A stretch of DNA of 64,000 nucleotides from an uncultured Candidatus Melainabacteria bacterium (GCA_949927415.1 CATLFB010000001.1:434001-498000); one strand, 5' to 3'. Positions 28,684 to 40,186 are shown, counted from the stretch's first letter. Numbers and translations: made by a program. The notes: generated from the sequence alone by a model not told the origin.

Positions 28684-29617
28684 TTAAAATTTTACGGGAT
28701 AATCATCCGGAATCCTCATCCCATTTTGGAAAATCAGAACCGTACACCAATGTTCCCTTTGCCAAAAAGTACCGTGAGGAGTGGTAAATGGCGAGACACA
28801 ATTCTCAATTATTTTAGCTCGGGATGCATTACCAGAATCAATAGCCTTCAGATTCATTTTATAATCATTCTTTTTTAAATTTCGCTGAACTTGAAAATGA
28901 AAAATATCCTTTCCTGCAACCAAAACTTTTTTACTCGGAGAAAGAATTATCCACCACATCATCGCAGCCGAATTATCAACCCCAAGTCCTTTTCCCTGAT
29001 TTTGTTGCATAAACCCCAGCCCAACGCCATTTTTCAACCTTACAAAATAAGCCAAATGAGGTGAATAAACACCTTCATTTTTAGCATTAGCAATCTTAAT
29101 ATCATTTCCGTATCTCTTAGTAATTTGCAAATGAGGCGCAAAATAATGCTCAAAAACTTCTATAGAAAGAGTTCTCGAATAACCATTTCCGTCAGCATCT
29201 CCATATTCTTTATAAATTTCCTCCGGAATAAATGCTAAATCATGTTCAGAATTTACCTGCTCAAGCACATTAGACAATAACGAATATGTAGATTTTAATT
29301 TATTCTCCGCCACGACTTTCCTGTAATATCCCATTAGATTTGGGATTGTAATAGCTGCAATTATACCAATAATACCAAGCGTAACGAGCACCTCAGCCAG
29401 TGTAAATGCAATCTTTTGGTTTGATGAATTAATTTCAGGAAATCCTTTTGCTTGAAAGGCAAAACTATCAAATTTAGAAACTTTTACCTTAAAAATATTA
29501 ATGGCATTGTGCCATTGACAAATAGTTCGGATTTTTTCATCATTTAAAAACCTTTCAGGAGTACTGTTTTTACTTGCCCCCCCCCCCGGCAAATCCAATC
29601 ATAGCTTGTTTTTCCAT
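28684..29617 (-). CDS. Type IV pseudopilin-like protein with G-tract (frame OFF)
   Basis: The prepilin part contains IAFTLAEVLVTLGIIGIIAAI, a hydrophobic helix and a long variable body (KVVAENKLKSTYSLLSNVLEQ...). The start with a good ribosome-binding site (GGAGGT 7 bases upstream) is ATG 29617, giving MEKQAMIGFA before a run of 11 G. With 11 G that frame reaches TAA within two codons of the run. The pseudopilin frame is open without the ATG from 29598; one G fewer (10) would join the start to GGGASKNSTPERF... and the pilin. The tract is therefore a likely switch, in the OFF frame here. A homopolymer assembly error could give the same result. Confidence 0.75.
29577..29587 (-). repeat. G11 homopolymer in the pseudopilin 5' region
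   Basis: Eleven consecutive C on the plus strand (G on the coding strand), at codons 11-14 of the ATG 29617 frame. Ten G would put the ORF in frame. A similar tract at 33426 has the same relation to its gene. Confidence 0.85.
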
Positions 29618-29754
29618 AAATCATACCTCCTTTATAACAAATTTATCATATCATGCATGTTACGCTTTGTAAACTAATATAATAAAAATTCTAAAGTTTT
29701 CACAATTACCTGCCGATATAGAGTTTGTAAGAAAGCTCATAAGGAGACCCCAAA

Positions 29755-29910
29755 ATGTTAAAAAAGATTGTAAAACCTGCGTGTAATGTATGCGGCAGTG
29801 TTGAATATATATTAAGAGGAGCGAGAAAACGCCGTTCTATGGCGGTGGCTAATGCCGGACGTATCAATACAGAAGCCGGAATTAAGCCGAAACTTGCTGT
29901 TGTAAAATAA
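29755..29910 (+). CDS. Small CxxC protein, unknown
   Basis: 51 residues, MLKKIVKPACNVCGSVEYILRG...RRSMAVANAG..., strongly basic, with one C-x2-C. AAGGAG is 9 bases before the ATG. It ends before a strong terminator. It resembles small ribosomal or RNA-binding proteins in charge and size but matches none that I can name. Confidence 0.6.
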   Translation: MLKKIVKPACNVCGSVEYILRGARKRRSMAVANAGRINTEAGIKPKLAVVK

Positions 29911-29963
29911 GTAAATAGTAAGTATACAGCAAGAATTTTAAGAAGTTGAGAGCAAAATTGAGC

Positions 29964-29995
29964 GGGCTGAGAGAAATCTCAGCCCTTAGTTTTGT
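29964..29995 (+). terminator. Terminator after the 51-residue gene
   Basis: GGGCTGAGA at 29964-29972, loop GAAA, TCTCAGCCC at 29977-29985, then a TTAGTTTTGTC tail. Confidence 0.8.
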
Positions 29996-30037
29996 CTTTG
30001 CCAAAAGCCATAGCCCCATGTAACGTTTTGTCATAAA

Positions 30038-30067
30038 GTGACAATATAATTATGTTTATGCTATAAT
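30038..30067 (+). promoter_or_regulatory. Promoter of gyrB
   Basis: GTGACA at 30038-30043, 18-base spacer, TATAAT at 30062-30067; 41 bases before the ATG at 30108. Confidence 0.6.
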
Positions 30068-30092
30068 TTTGTTAAAGAATCATGAGAATTAA

Positions 30093-32657
<2,565 letters not shown>

Positions 32658-32670
32658 AAAATACGAAAAC

Positions 32671-32703
32671 ACCCCGGAGAGATAATTTCCGGGGCGTTTT
32701 TTA
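32671..32703 (+). terminator. Terminator after gyrB
   Basis: CCCCGGA at 32672-32678 pairs with TCCGGGG at 32688-32694, preceded by an A-rich run and followed by CGTTTTTTATG. Confidence 0.85.
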
Positions 32704-32712
32704 TGTAATAAA

Positions 32713-33466
32713 TTAATCCAAAAGCAATGATTTATAGTAACAATGCCCGTCCGGACACCAGCGTTCCTTTTCAATAATATCATCCATGGGAATAATTATA
32801 TTCGGGCTTTGCATATAGTTTGAATTGCTGTTATTTTGTCCAAAGCGCAGAACATATCTGTCTTTGCCGAGTTTATTCGGATTTTTGGCTCCATTAACAT
32901 CAATAAGAATCGGGTATTCATCATTGTGGTATAAATGCCACGCCATACCAGAAGCATCCACAAAGGCATAACTATCCTTGTAGCAGCCAAGCCATAGAGG
33001 AGCACTTCCCCTCCAATATCCGGCCTGACCCTTTTCGCAAACCCAGCATTCATCGGCATTGTCATTAAAACATGTTTTTACGGTTTTAAAATATTTTGAT
33101 AAAGTTTTAAAATTTTCACCAACAGCATCAGAACGCAGAACTCCCATACCATCAATATAAGATGTCATATCAATCACTTCGCCTTCGTTTTGCATTCTCA
33201 AGAATGCCTGTGAAATACCGGAATAAGCCTTTTTATAGGCTGAGTGCCATTCCTTTTCATTCGCCCTGTTTATTAGTGAAGGCAAAGTCATAGCAGCAAC
33301 TATACCAATAATTCCCAGCGTAATAAGAACTTCCGCCAATGTAAATCCAAAAACGCAGAAATAAGAGAATGAAAATCTCTTCAAACAATCCGGCCAAAAC
33401 CTTTTAAGGAGCTGATTAGAGGACGCCCCCCCCCCCCTGGAATTCAGTAATAACAAGCTTTTTCAT
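32713..33466 (-). CDS. Type IV pseudopilin-like protein with G-tract (frame OFF)
   Basis: Pilin head FGFTLAEVLITLGIIGIVAAM, then LPSLINRANEKEWHSAYKKAYSGISQAF and a body with cysteines and IDVNGAKNPNKLGKDRYV, the shared C-terminal motif. The start by ribosome-binding site is ATG 33466 (GGAG 8 bases upstream), MKKLVITEFQ, then 12 G. In this frame translation stops seven codons into or after the run (TAA). The pilin frame needs 11 G: then GGGASSNQLLKRF leads into the pilin. So, as at 28684, the sequence is one G long and OFF. The prefix GGGAS-x-N is shared with the 28684 gene. Confidence 0.75.
33426..33437 (-). repeat. G12 homopolymer in the pseudopilin 5' region
   Basis: Twelve consecutive C on the plus strand, at codons 10-14 of the ATG 33466 frame. 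Eleven G would restore the frame. Confidence 0.85.
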
Positions 33467-33554
33467 ACAATAGTCTCCTTTTTCTATATAATTTATTATA
33501 CAATCTTTCTTGAAAATTTTCAACATCCAAATCTCAAAACTTCTCCGGGCACCG

Positions 33555-33583
33555 TTTAAAAAGAATTTATTTTATGCTACAAT
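33555..33583 (+). promoter_or_regulatory. Promoter of metG
   Basis: TTTAAA at 33555-33560, 17-base spacer, TACAAT at 33578-33583. Confidence 0.55.
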
Positions 33584-33624
33584 TGCGGCAGAAGAATAAC
33601 AAAATTAAGAGGGATGAAACAGTT

Positions 33625-35208
33625 ATGGAAAAATTTTATTTAACAACAGCAATAGATTACGTAAACGGCGCTCCGCACATCGGACATGCTTATGAAAAGA
33701 TTTTGACAGATATTCTTGCAAGGCACTATTCTCAACGCTGTGATGATGTATTTTTCCTGACAGGAACTGACGAACACGGAATTAAAATCCAGAAAACAGC
33801 AGAAAAAAACGGAATTTCTCCTAAAGAACTCTGCGATATGAACGCTCAATCCTTCAAAGACGCCTGGGAAGCGCTTGATGTCGATTACACCAGATTTATC
33901 AGAACAACCGATGAAGATCACGAAGCAATCGTACAGAGAATTTTCAAAAAACTTGTAGAACAAGGCGACATCTACAAACACAAATATGAAGGCCTTTACT
34001 GTTCCGGATGCGAATGCTTCCTCAACCCGAAAGACCTGACAGAAGACGGTCTTTGCCCGGATCACCTTAAAAAACCCGAAGTCGTCAGCGAAGAAAACTA
34101 CTTTTTCAAGCTTACAAAATACAAAGACGCCATTGCAAAACATATTAAAGAAAATCCGGATTTTATCATCCCGCAATTCAGAGCCAACGAGGTTTTGAAC
34201 CAGCTTGAAGACATTCAGGACATCTCTGTTTCCCGCTCAAAAGACAACGTAAAATGGGCAATTGATGTCTTAGATGACGAAGATCAGTCGATTTATGTTT
34301 GGATTGACGCGCTTTCAAACTACATTACAGCCCTTGGGTATGATGTGGAAAATCCTTCTGAAAACTTCAAAAAATACTGGCCGGCTGATGTTCAGGTTAT
34401 CGGAAAAGATATTTTGAAATTCCACAGCATTTACTGGCCCGCAATTTTGATGGCGCTGGATTTGCCGCTGCCGAAACACATTTATGCGCACGGCTGGATT
34501 ACGATTGATGAGAGCAAAATGTCAAAGTCTCTCGGAAACGTAATATCACCAACTTCAGTTCTTGAAAACTTTGAACTTGATATTCCGGACCCGTTCCGCT
34601 ACTATATGGCGGTTTCCGCACCTTGCGGCAAGGACGGAAACTATTCGGACGAAGATTTCAAAGAAAAAGTTAACGCACACCTTGCAAATTCAATGGGAAA
34701 TCTTCTCAACAGAACGCTTTCAATGCTCGTGAAATATTTTGACGGCGAAATCAAACCGGAATTTGATGTCAGAGAAAACGAACTTGTCGCAGGTTCAAAA
34801 AGCCTTCTTCAAGCCGCAAAAAACAAAATTGATCTGGTGAAAAGCCACTTTGACAACTTCGGAATTGCAGAAGCCGGCAATGAAATAATCCAGCTTGTTG
34901 ATATGACAAACAAATACGTCACAGATAACGCGCCATGGACTCTTGCAAAAGAAGAAAAAATGGTTGAATGCGGTCAGGTGTTGACAACAGTTCTTGAAAT
35001 TATGTGCGTGGTGTCAGCGCTGATTTATCCATATTGCCCGAACATCGCGCAAAGAATGGCATCTCAACTTTCTTTTGATTTGAAAGGCGCAAAATTAGAC
35101 GGCCTTGACAGCAATTGCTTAAAGGCGGGAAAACTGATTTCAAAAGAAGATATCAAGCCGGTATTTTTGAGAATGGACAGCGAACTTGCCGACAAAAGCA
35201 AAAAATAG
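33625..35208 (+). CDS. metG: Methionyl-tRNA synthetase
   Basis: About 527 residues from ATG 33625 (MEKFYLTTAIDYVNGAPHIGHAYE); an upstream ATG at 33574 adds 17 residues unlike the family. HIGH motif is PHIGHAYE; the zinc insert has CSGCECF...CPDH; KMSKS motif is MSKSLGN at about residue 304. The C-terminal tRNA-binding (OB-fold) domain of longer homologues is absent, as in many organisms with a separate protein or none. Single gene. Confidence 0.95.
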   Translation: MEKFYLTTAIDYVNGAPHIGHAYEKILTDILARHYSQRCDDVFFLTGTDEHGIKIQKTAEKNGISPKELCDMNAQSFKDAWEALDVDYTRFIRTTDEDHEAIVQRIFKKLVEQGDIYKHKYEGLYCSGCECFLNPKDLTEDGLCPDHLKKPEVVSEENYFFKLTKYKDAIAKHIKENPDFIIPQFRANEVLNQLEDIQDISVSRSKDNVKWAIDVLDDEDQSIYVWIDALSNYITALGYDVENPSENFKKYWPADVQVIGKDILKFHSIYWPAILMALDLPLPKHIYAHGWITIDESKMSKSLGNVISPTSVLENFELDIPDPFRYYMAVSAPCGKDGNYSDEDFKEKVNAHLANSMGNLLNRTLSMLVKYFDGEIKPEFDVRENELVAGSKSLLQAAKNKIDLVKSHFDNFGIAEAGNEIIQLVDMTNKYVTDNAPWTLAKEEKMVECGQVLTTVLEIMCVVSALIYPYCPNIAQRMASQLSFDLKGAKLDGLDSNCLKAGKLISKEDIKPVFLRMDSELADKSKK

Positions 35209-35231
35209 CCGCACATAAATCCAAACCTCCG

Positions 35232-35260
35232 TTGAAATCAAAATGTGCTTGTAGTACAAT
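35232..35260 (+). promoter_or_regulatory. Promoter of adk
   Basis: TTGAAA at 35232-35237, 17-base spacer, TACAAT at 35255-35260. Confidence 0.65.
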
Positions 35261-35352
35261 TGTTGTGTATTGAACACTAATAAAGAAAAGAGTTTTGTAT
35301 GGACGTGATAGAAAATCAAAAAATTTACAATAATTTAGAAAAGAGTACAACA

Positions 35353-36015
35353 ATGAAAAAAGAATTTATTTTTCTGGGCCCTCCGGCTTGCGGCAAAGGC
35401 ACGCAAACCACAAAGCTTGCAGAATATTTAAACTTTCCGCACGTAGATACAGGCTCACTTCTCAGGGCGGAAATCAAAAACCAAACACCTGACGGCGTTA
35501 TTGCAAAATCGTTTATTGACAAAGGCAACCTTGTACCTTTGGATTTGGTTGCAAAGATTATCAAAAACAGACTTTCAGAAAACGACTGCCGCGACGGATA
35601 TATTCTTGACGGATACCCGAGAAGCGTTGAACAGGCTGACAAACTTGATGTTATCAATGACGAAATCAACAGCAAACGCGATTTGGAAGTTGACTTCAGA
35701 GCGATTTACTTCGACATTGACACAAAAGTTCTTGTTGAAAGAATCGTGAACCGACGTTCTTGCCCTGTTTGCGGTGAAATTTACAACCTTGAATTCAAAG
35801 CGCCTCACAAAGACGGCATTTGTGACAAGTGCGGAACTGAACTTGTGCAGAGAAAAGATGACACAAGAGAAGTTGCCGAAGCGCGTTTTGAAACCTATTT
35901 CCACGAAACAGCACCTTTGATTGAATATTACAAAAACAAAGGCGTTTTGAAAACAATCGATGCAAACGGAACCATTGACGAAGTTTGGGAAAGATTGCTG
36001 GAAGTAATTAAGTAA
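35353..36015 (+). CDS. adk: Adenylate kinase
   Basis: Catalyses AMP + ATP to two ADP. About 220 residues from ATG 35353 (MKKEFIFLGPPACGKGTQTTKLA); the ATG at 35299 adds 18 residues and also has a weak AAAAGAG upstream, so either is possible. P-loop GPPACGKGTQ, LDGYPRSVEQA, the NRRSCPVCGEIY...CDKCGTELVQRKDDT zinc-LID domain with four cysteines, and the adenylate-binding DTGSLLR. Single gene, with its own promoter. Confidence 0.95.
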   Translation: MKKEFIFLGPPACGKGTQTTKLAEYLNFPHVDTGSLLRAEIKNQTPDGVIAKSFIDKGNLVPLDLVAKIIKNRLSENDCRDGYILDGYPRSVEQADKLDVINDEINSKRDLEVDFRAIYFDIDTKVLVERIVNRRSCPVCGEIYNLEFKAPHKDGICDKCGTELVQRKDDTREVAEARFETYFHETAPLIEYYKNKGVLKTIDANGTIDEVWERLLEVIK

Positions 36016-36028
36016 GTAAGAAAGGTCG

Positions 36029-36132
36029 CTGTTGCAGTGAGAAGTGAAAGGTAAAAAACAGTATCGGAATTTATATCAAACGAAGTTGTTTTCTATTGTC
36101 CGGTGAAAATTAATCACTTCTCACTGCAACAG
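36029..36132. repeat. Inverted-repeat element (MITE-like) between adk and map
   Basis: A 19-base sequence at 36029-36047 (starting CTGTTGCAGTGAG) has an exact inverse copy at 36114-36132, separated by 66 bases. The whole is 104 bp, has no ORF, and could be a non-autonomous mobile element or a large RNA hairpin. No other copy was seen in the window, although GTGAGAAG-like words recur near 44690. Confidence 0.7.
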
Positions 36133-36147
36133 TCATTAAGGAAATAA

Positions 36148-36900
36148 ATGATTAACAAAAAATCACGCGATGAAATAAAGAGAATGCGTCATGCGGGTCA
36201 TATTGTGGCTCTGGTTCATGCGAAGATGAAAGAGGTAATTGAACCCGGAATCAGCACAAAAGAACTTGATGATATCGCTTTTCGTATTATTAAAGAAAAC
36301 AAAGCAATCCCGACATTTTTGGGATATTCGGGCTTTCCGGCCTCAATCTGTGCATCAATAAATGAACAGGTTGTCCATGGAATTCCGGATGAAAAAACAA
36401 TTGTAAAAGAAGGCGACATCATATCAATTGATGTTGGCGCAACTTACGGCGGAATGGTCGGGGATGGCGCGTGGACTTATCCTGTGGGACAAGTTTCAAC
36501 GGATGTTCAAAAACTTTTGAAAACAACTGAAGAAGCACTGTTTGCAGGGATTAGCCAGATGCGCGAAGGAAACGTTCTTGACGATGTTTCAAAAGCGATT
36601 GAGAGGGTTGCCAAACGAGAAAATCTCGGGATTGTTCGCCAGTACGGCGGCCATGGCGTCGGTCATCAGATGCATGAAGAACCATTCCTTTTTAATTACA
36701 GCGTCGGCGACAAAACTTTGTTGAAACAGGGTTTTGCAATCGCGATTGAGCCTATGCTCAATCTAGGAGTTGACGATGTTGAAGTTGCAGATGATGAATG
36801 GACGGTTTCGACCGTGGATAAAAAGCCTTCTGCGCACTTTGAACATACTGTTCTTGTAACTGAAGATGAGCCGCTCATCATAACACAGCTTATGGCGTAG
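36148..36900 (+). CDS. map: Methionine aminopeptidase, type I
   Basis: 250 residues. Active-site pieces present: INEQVVHGIPDE, ISIDVGATYGGMVGDGAWTY (metal-binding aspartates), YGGHGVGHQMHEEPF (histidine) and FAIAIEPM (glutamate), and the final ligand in FEHTVLVTE. Removes initiator methionine. No SH3-like N-terminal extension. Eight bp upstream of the SMR gene. Confidence 0.95.
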   Translation: MINKKSRDEIKRMRHAGHIVALVHAKMKEVIEPGISTKELDDIAFRIIKENKAIPTFLGYSGFPASICASINEQVVHGIPDEKTIVKEGDIISIDVGATYGGMVGDGAWTYPVGQVSTDVQKLLKTTEEALFAGISQMREGNVLDDVSKAIERVAKRENLGIVRQYGGHGVGHQMHEEPFLFNYSVGDKTLLKQGFAIAIEPMLNLGVDDVEVADDEWTVSTVDKKPSAHFEHTVLVTEDEPLIITQLMA

Positions 36901-36908
36901 GAGGAAAA

Positions 36909-37226
36909 ATGGGCTGGGCATACCTTGCAGGTGCAATTCTTTGCGAAGTTTTTGCAACCTCAATGATGAAACTTTCAAACGGGTTTACTCAAATAATTCC
37001 CGCGGTTTTAATGTTTGCCGGATATGCCGCAAGTTTTACACTCCTCGCTTTTGCACTCAAAACGGTTGAAGTCAGTGTTGCATACGCAATATGGTCAGCG
37101 CTGGGAATTATCTTAATCACAATTATCGGAATCATTTATTTCAGCGAAAGTTTTTCGTACGCAAAAGTTTTTTCAATAATCCTGATTCTTGCAGGAGTCG
37201 TATCTCTAAAATTATGTACAAACTAA
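36909..37226 (+). CDS. Small multidrug resistance (SMR) family transporter
   Basis: 105 residues and four membrane helices. Key glutamate in the first helix (AGAILCEVFATSMMKLS) and the conserved tryptophan in YAIWSALGIILI, as in EmrE. Substrates of such pumps are cationic compounds or guanidinium; which applies here is unknown. It may be cotranscribed with map. GGAGG precedes the ATG. Confidence 0.93.
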   Translation: MGWAYLAGAILCEVFATSMMKLSNGFTQIIPAVLMFAGYAASFTLLAFALKTVEVSVAYAIWSALGIILITIIGIIYFSESFSYAKVFSIILILAGVVSLKLCTN

Positions 37227-37270
37227 TCCGGCGACATTTTTCAAACAGAAAAAACGCCAAAGGAGTTTAA

Positions 37271-37924
37271 ATGAAATATTACATAGGCCTCTCACTGGCC
37301 GCAACATCAAGTGTAGACACAGGCGTTGCAATAATAGACAAATTCAACAATATTATTTTCGTTGATAAACTTTATCGAATGAACGATATCATACATTTTT
37401 TTGACAACTATTCTTCCCTGAAAGATTCAGAAATCTGTGTTTCGCTTGCCTGGGACAGGACAATGCTGAACGGCAAGTGGAGAATTCTATCAAAACCTTA
37501 CCAGCTAGTATCTACAAACACGCACATGCCAAATCAGGACAACTGGACTCAAAGATACACAACCCGCGGCTGCGAATACTTTAAATCTTTAAGCGAAAAA
37601 GGCGTGTCCATCAATCGTTTTGAACTTTACCTGACGCGCCAGAGCCTGCATTTGAATTCCTGCTACAAAGAACGCTCACCCGCAGATTGCAAATTTCTCC
37701 AGCAAGCTCTGAAAAACGAATGGGGATTTGAAGATATCCCATCTAATATGATGCCGATGGGTCAATTGGAGGCAATTGTCGGTGCAATTTTGGCCAGAGA
37801 AAACTCCAAAAATCCTGAAAATATTAAACAAATTTCAACTTTCCGAGATTTTCCGGTAATCGACGTTGTTAAAAACCCCAAAAATCTATTTGAAATCGGT
37901 CAACAAACAGAAATCTACGTCTAA
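37271..37924 (+). CDS. Possible RNase H-fold protein (DUF429-like), unknown
   Basis: 217 residues. The N-terminus YYIGLSLAATSSVDTGVAIIDK and a downstream AWDRTML suggest an RNase H-like fold such as DUF429, but similarity is weak. A helical middle and a QLEAIVGAILARE helix (common in DUF429) follow. GGAG precedes the ATG. The 3' end overlaps the convergent XRE gene at 37886. Function not established. Confidence 0.5.
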   Translation: MKYYIGLSLAATSSVDTGVAIIDKFNNIIFVDKLYRMNDIIHFFDNYSSLKDSEICVSLAWDRTMLNGKWRILSKPYQLVSTNTHMPNQDNWTQRYTTRGCEYFKSLSEKGVSINRFELYLTRQSLHLNSCYKERSPADCKFLQQALKNEWGFEDIPSNMMPMGQLEAIVGAILARENSKNPENIKQISTFRDFPVIDVVKNPKNLFEIGQQTEIYV

Positions 37925-38095
37925 GGCATCAGAAATCGCAAACAATTTTTTCAAACTTATATTTTTCTGCCCGCGCTCTACACGGGTAATATATTCGCGC
38001 GAAAGATCGACAAGCTCTGCAAGTTTCTCTTGAGAGAGCCCCTTTTGCTGTCTGAATTTGGCGATATTTTTTCCTAATAATTCGAGCCTTGACAT
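37886..38095 (-). CDS. XRE-family HTH regulator
   Basis: 69 residues, essentially a single Cro/C1 helix-turn-helix (LGKNIAKFRQQKGLSQEKLAEL, then SREYITRVERGQKNISLKKLFAISDAL). It is head-to-head with the pseudopilin at 38165 and its start region holds repeated GTGACCTATTT sequences. It parallels the regulator at 3163. Overlaps the 3' end of the previous gene by 39 bp. Confidence 0.88.
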   Translation of the reverse strand: MSRLELLGKNIAKFRQQKGLSQEKLAELVDLSREYITRVERGQKNISLKKLFAISDALDVDFCLLTDFK

Positions 38096-38141
38096 GTGAC
38101 CTATTTTGCCTTAAACTTTCATTAAAGTCAGTGACCTATTT
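38096..38141. promoter_or_regulatory. Repeated sites between regulator and pseudopilin
   Basis: GTGACCTATTT occurs at 38096-38106 and 38131-38141, 35 bp apart, enclosing the inverted repeat ACTTT/AAAGT (38115-38119, 38124-38128). This is a plausible operator set for the XRE regulator. Confidence 0.45.
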
Positions 38142-38164
38142 GTCCAAAAATTTATGGAGGTTTT

Positions 38165-38872
38165 ATGTACAAAACAAACGGTTTTACGCTCGCAGAAGTC
38201 TTGATAACACTTGGAATTATCGGAATAGTTGCCGCGATGACGCTTCCTACTGTTATAAACAATTCGCGCAACAAACAGCTGGAAGCAGGTTTGAAACGCA
38301 GTTATTCACTAATAAGTCAGGCTCTCGATTTGTATCAGGCAGAAATCGGAGAGCGCATAACTCCGGATACAAAAGGAGTAAAAAAACAACTTTTGAAGTA
38401 TATAAAAACCGCAAGAGACTGCGGACAGGGGTCAGAAAGTACAGAAGAAGCACTGGCAAAAGTTTGTATACCAAATTATGTAAACACAGGTTCCACCGAA
38501 AAAAATTCAACAAAATACAAAACTTTTAATGGCAGCACAAATATCAATCTAGGCTACTTTGATGACGGACAATTTGTCATGACTGACGGAAGTCTTGTTC
38601 TTTTAGAAAATCGCATTTTTGAAGGTAGGGACAACAAGCTTTACATATCAGTTGACGTTAACGGCTTCAACAAAAATCCTAACAGACTTGGACATGACCT
38701 TTTCATGTTCCAGATTGATAAAAAAGGAAAACTTCTTCCGATGGGAGTTGAAGGAACAGATTACAACAACACAGACTTTTGTTCTCCGACATCAACGTCA
38801 AATATGAACGGTGCCGGATGTACTTATAACGCGCTTACAAATAAAGATTATTTTAAAAATCTGCCTAAATAA
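38165..38872 (+). CDS. Type IV pseudopilin-like protein
   Basis: 235 residues. Leader MYKTNG|FTLAEVLITLGIIGIVAAM, LPTVINNSRNKQLEAGLKRSYSL, then a variable body with four or more cysteines, TDGSLVLLENRIF and VDVNGFNKNPNRLGHDLFMF. The head and the D-x-N-G...P-N-x-L-G-x-D motif match the copies at 3609 and 32713. GGAGG precedes the ATG. Terminated by the hairpin at 38876. Confidence 0.9.
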   Translation: MYKTNGFTLAEVLITLGIIGIVAAMTLPTVINNSRNKQLEAGLKRSYSLISQALDLYQAEIGERITPDTKGVKKQLLKYIKTARDCGQGSESTEEALAKVCIPNYVNTGSTEKNSTKYKTFNGSTNINLGYFDDGQFVMTDGSLVLLENRIFEGRDNKLYISVDVNGFNKNPNRLGHDLFMFQIDKKGKLLPMGVEGTDYNNTDFCSPTSTSNMNGAGCTYNALTNKDYFKNLPK

Positions 38873-38875
38873 GTC

Positions 38876-38907
38876 AAAAAGGGCACAAATATTTATGAGC
38901 CCTTTTT
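38876..38907 (+). terminator. Terminator after the pseudopilin
   Basis: AAAAAGGGC at 38876-38884 pairs with GCCCTTTTT at 38899-38907. It is bidirectional and shared with the convergent gene. Confidence 0.8.
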
Positions 38908-38937
38908 ATAAAAATGCCTTTTTCAGAAAAACATTGA

Positions 38938-39456
38938 TTATCTGTCTTTTGTTCCGAAAAGGCTCAACGACATGCCAAGAACCGCACCGATTCCCATACC
39001 CCACTTAAACCCGTTCCATTTAATGTTGCTCATTGCTTTTGAGGTTACTGTATCCATCAAGCTTGCGTCTTTTTTATAGCTTTTGAAGTGGTCGGCAAAA
39101 TCCTTTTTCATGGCTTTAACAGTTGTCGGGTCAGTAACACCTTCTTGCAGGGTTTTGCATTTATCTTTAATCGCATCAAGGCTTTCGGCGATTCCGATAC
39201 GATGAAGAAGGATTTTGCTTTCGTTAGAAAGTTTGTTCTTTGAAATTTCATCAGCTGCAACATTCAAGGCCTTAATATCGTTTTCGGCATTCTTTTTAGT
39301 AACCCTGAAAGCTTCATTAACAAACGTATCTTTTGTAATCGGAAGGTAATAGCAGGTCATACCGGCGACTCCGCCAAGCAAAGTTGCACCTGCACGTTTT
39401 GAGCGTTCAGAAACTGTCGGGCGCTGAAAATAAGTCATAGATGCATCATAATTCAT
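38938..39456 (-). CDS. Membrane protein, unknown
   Basis: About 172 residues from ATG 39456 (GAGG 6 bases upstream; MNYDASMTYFQRPTVSER). Hydrophobic glycine-rich segments near both ends (RAGATLLGGVAGMTCYYLPI; FKWGMGIGAVLGMSLSLFG) bracket a lysine-rich helical middle. The layout resembles the genes at 6503 and 6994. Family unknown. Confidence 0.65.
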   Translation of the reverse strand: MNYDASMTYFQRPTVSERSKRAGATLLGGVAGMTCYYLPITKDTFVNEAFRVTKKNAENDIKALNVAADEISKNKLSNESKILLHRIGIAESLDAIKDKCKTLQEGVTDPTTVKAMKKDFADHFKSYKKDASLMDTVTSKAMSNIKWNGFKWGMGIGAVLGMSLSLFGTKDR

Positions 39457-39522
39457 AGAAAACCTCACAAATATTTTGTATTTGCTTATTTTAAATCCCG
39501 TAAAAATATTTTTTGCTAGTTT

Positions 39523-40134
39523 TTACAAATATTTTTCAATTATTTTTTTCACATCATCAAAAACTGCTTCAATTGATTGTGCGGCATTGACGACTTTAAT
39601 TCGTTCGGGCTCTTCTTTCGCGATATCCAAATACCCGAATCTTACGCGGTTATGAAACTCGCAACCTGCGCTTTCCATTCTGTCTTTATTGTCGCCGACG
39701 CGCTTTTGAGAGGTTTCTAAATCAACGTCAAAGACGATTGTCAAATCCGGTTTTCTGCCGTTAGTTGCAATTGAGTTAAGCATTTTTATACGTTCGATAT
39801 CAAGCCCTCTGCCGTAACCCTGATAGGCGACGGTTGAATCAATGTGTCTGTCACAGAGGACAATTTTTCCCTCGGCAACCGCGGGATTGACAATAATGTC
39901 GATATTTTGGGCACGGTCAGCAAGAAAGAGAAAGGATTCGCATCTGTCAGACACAGGGCCATCGTAATTTAGAAGGATTTCACGGACTTTTTCTCCTAAA
40001 CCTTTTCCGCCGGGTTCGCGTGTAATCACGATATCACGGCCTTGATTTTCAAGGTATTGTGCAAGAAGTTTCAACTGGGTAGTTTTACCGCACCCATCAG
40101 CGCCTTCAAAAGTAATGAACAAGCCTTTTTTCAT
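39523..40134 (-). CDS. tmk: Thymidylate kinase
   Basis: About 203 residues from ATG 40134 (GGAGAG upstream); an upstream ATG gives a hydrophobic prefix. P-loop FEGADGCGKTTQL, REPGGKGLGE, DRHIDSTVAYQGYGRG and a lid region. Phosphorylates dTMP to dTDP. Single minus-strand gene. Confidence 0.95.
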   Translation of the reverse strand: MKKGLFITFEGADGCGKTTQLKLLAQYLENQGRDIVITREPGGKGLGEKVREILLNYDGPVSDRCESFLFLADRAQNIDIIVNPAVAEGKIVLCDRHIDSTVAYQGYGRGLDIERIKMLNSIATNGRKPDLTIVFDVDLETSQKRVGDNKDRMESAGCEFHNRVRFGYLDIAKEEPERIKVVNAAQSIEAVFDDVKKIIEKYL

Positions 40135-40186
40135 ATTCTCTCCAAATAAAAAGATTATATAATACAAAACCCCAAAAATCAAGGTG

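Noticed and set aside
29755-29910. Ribosomal protein L28 or L33
   Set aside because: Small and basic with a C-x2-C, but the sequence lacks L28 or L33 motifs; rpmG is at 44767.
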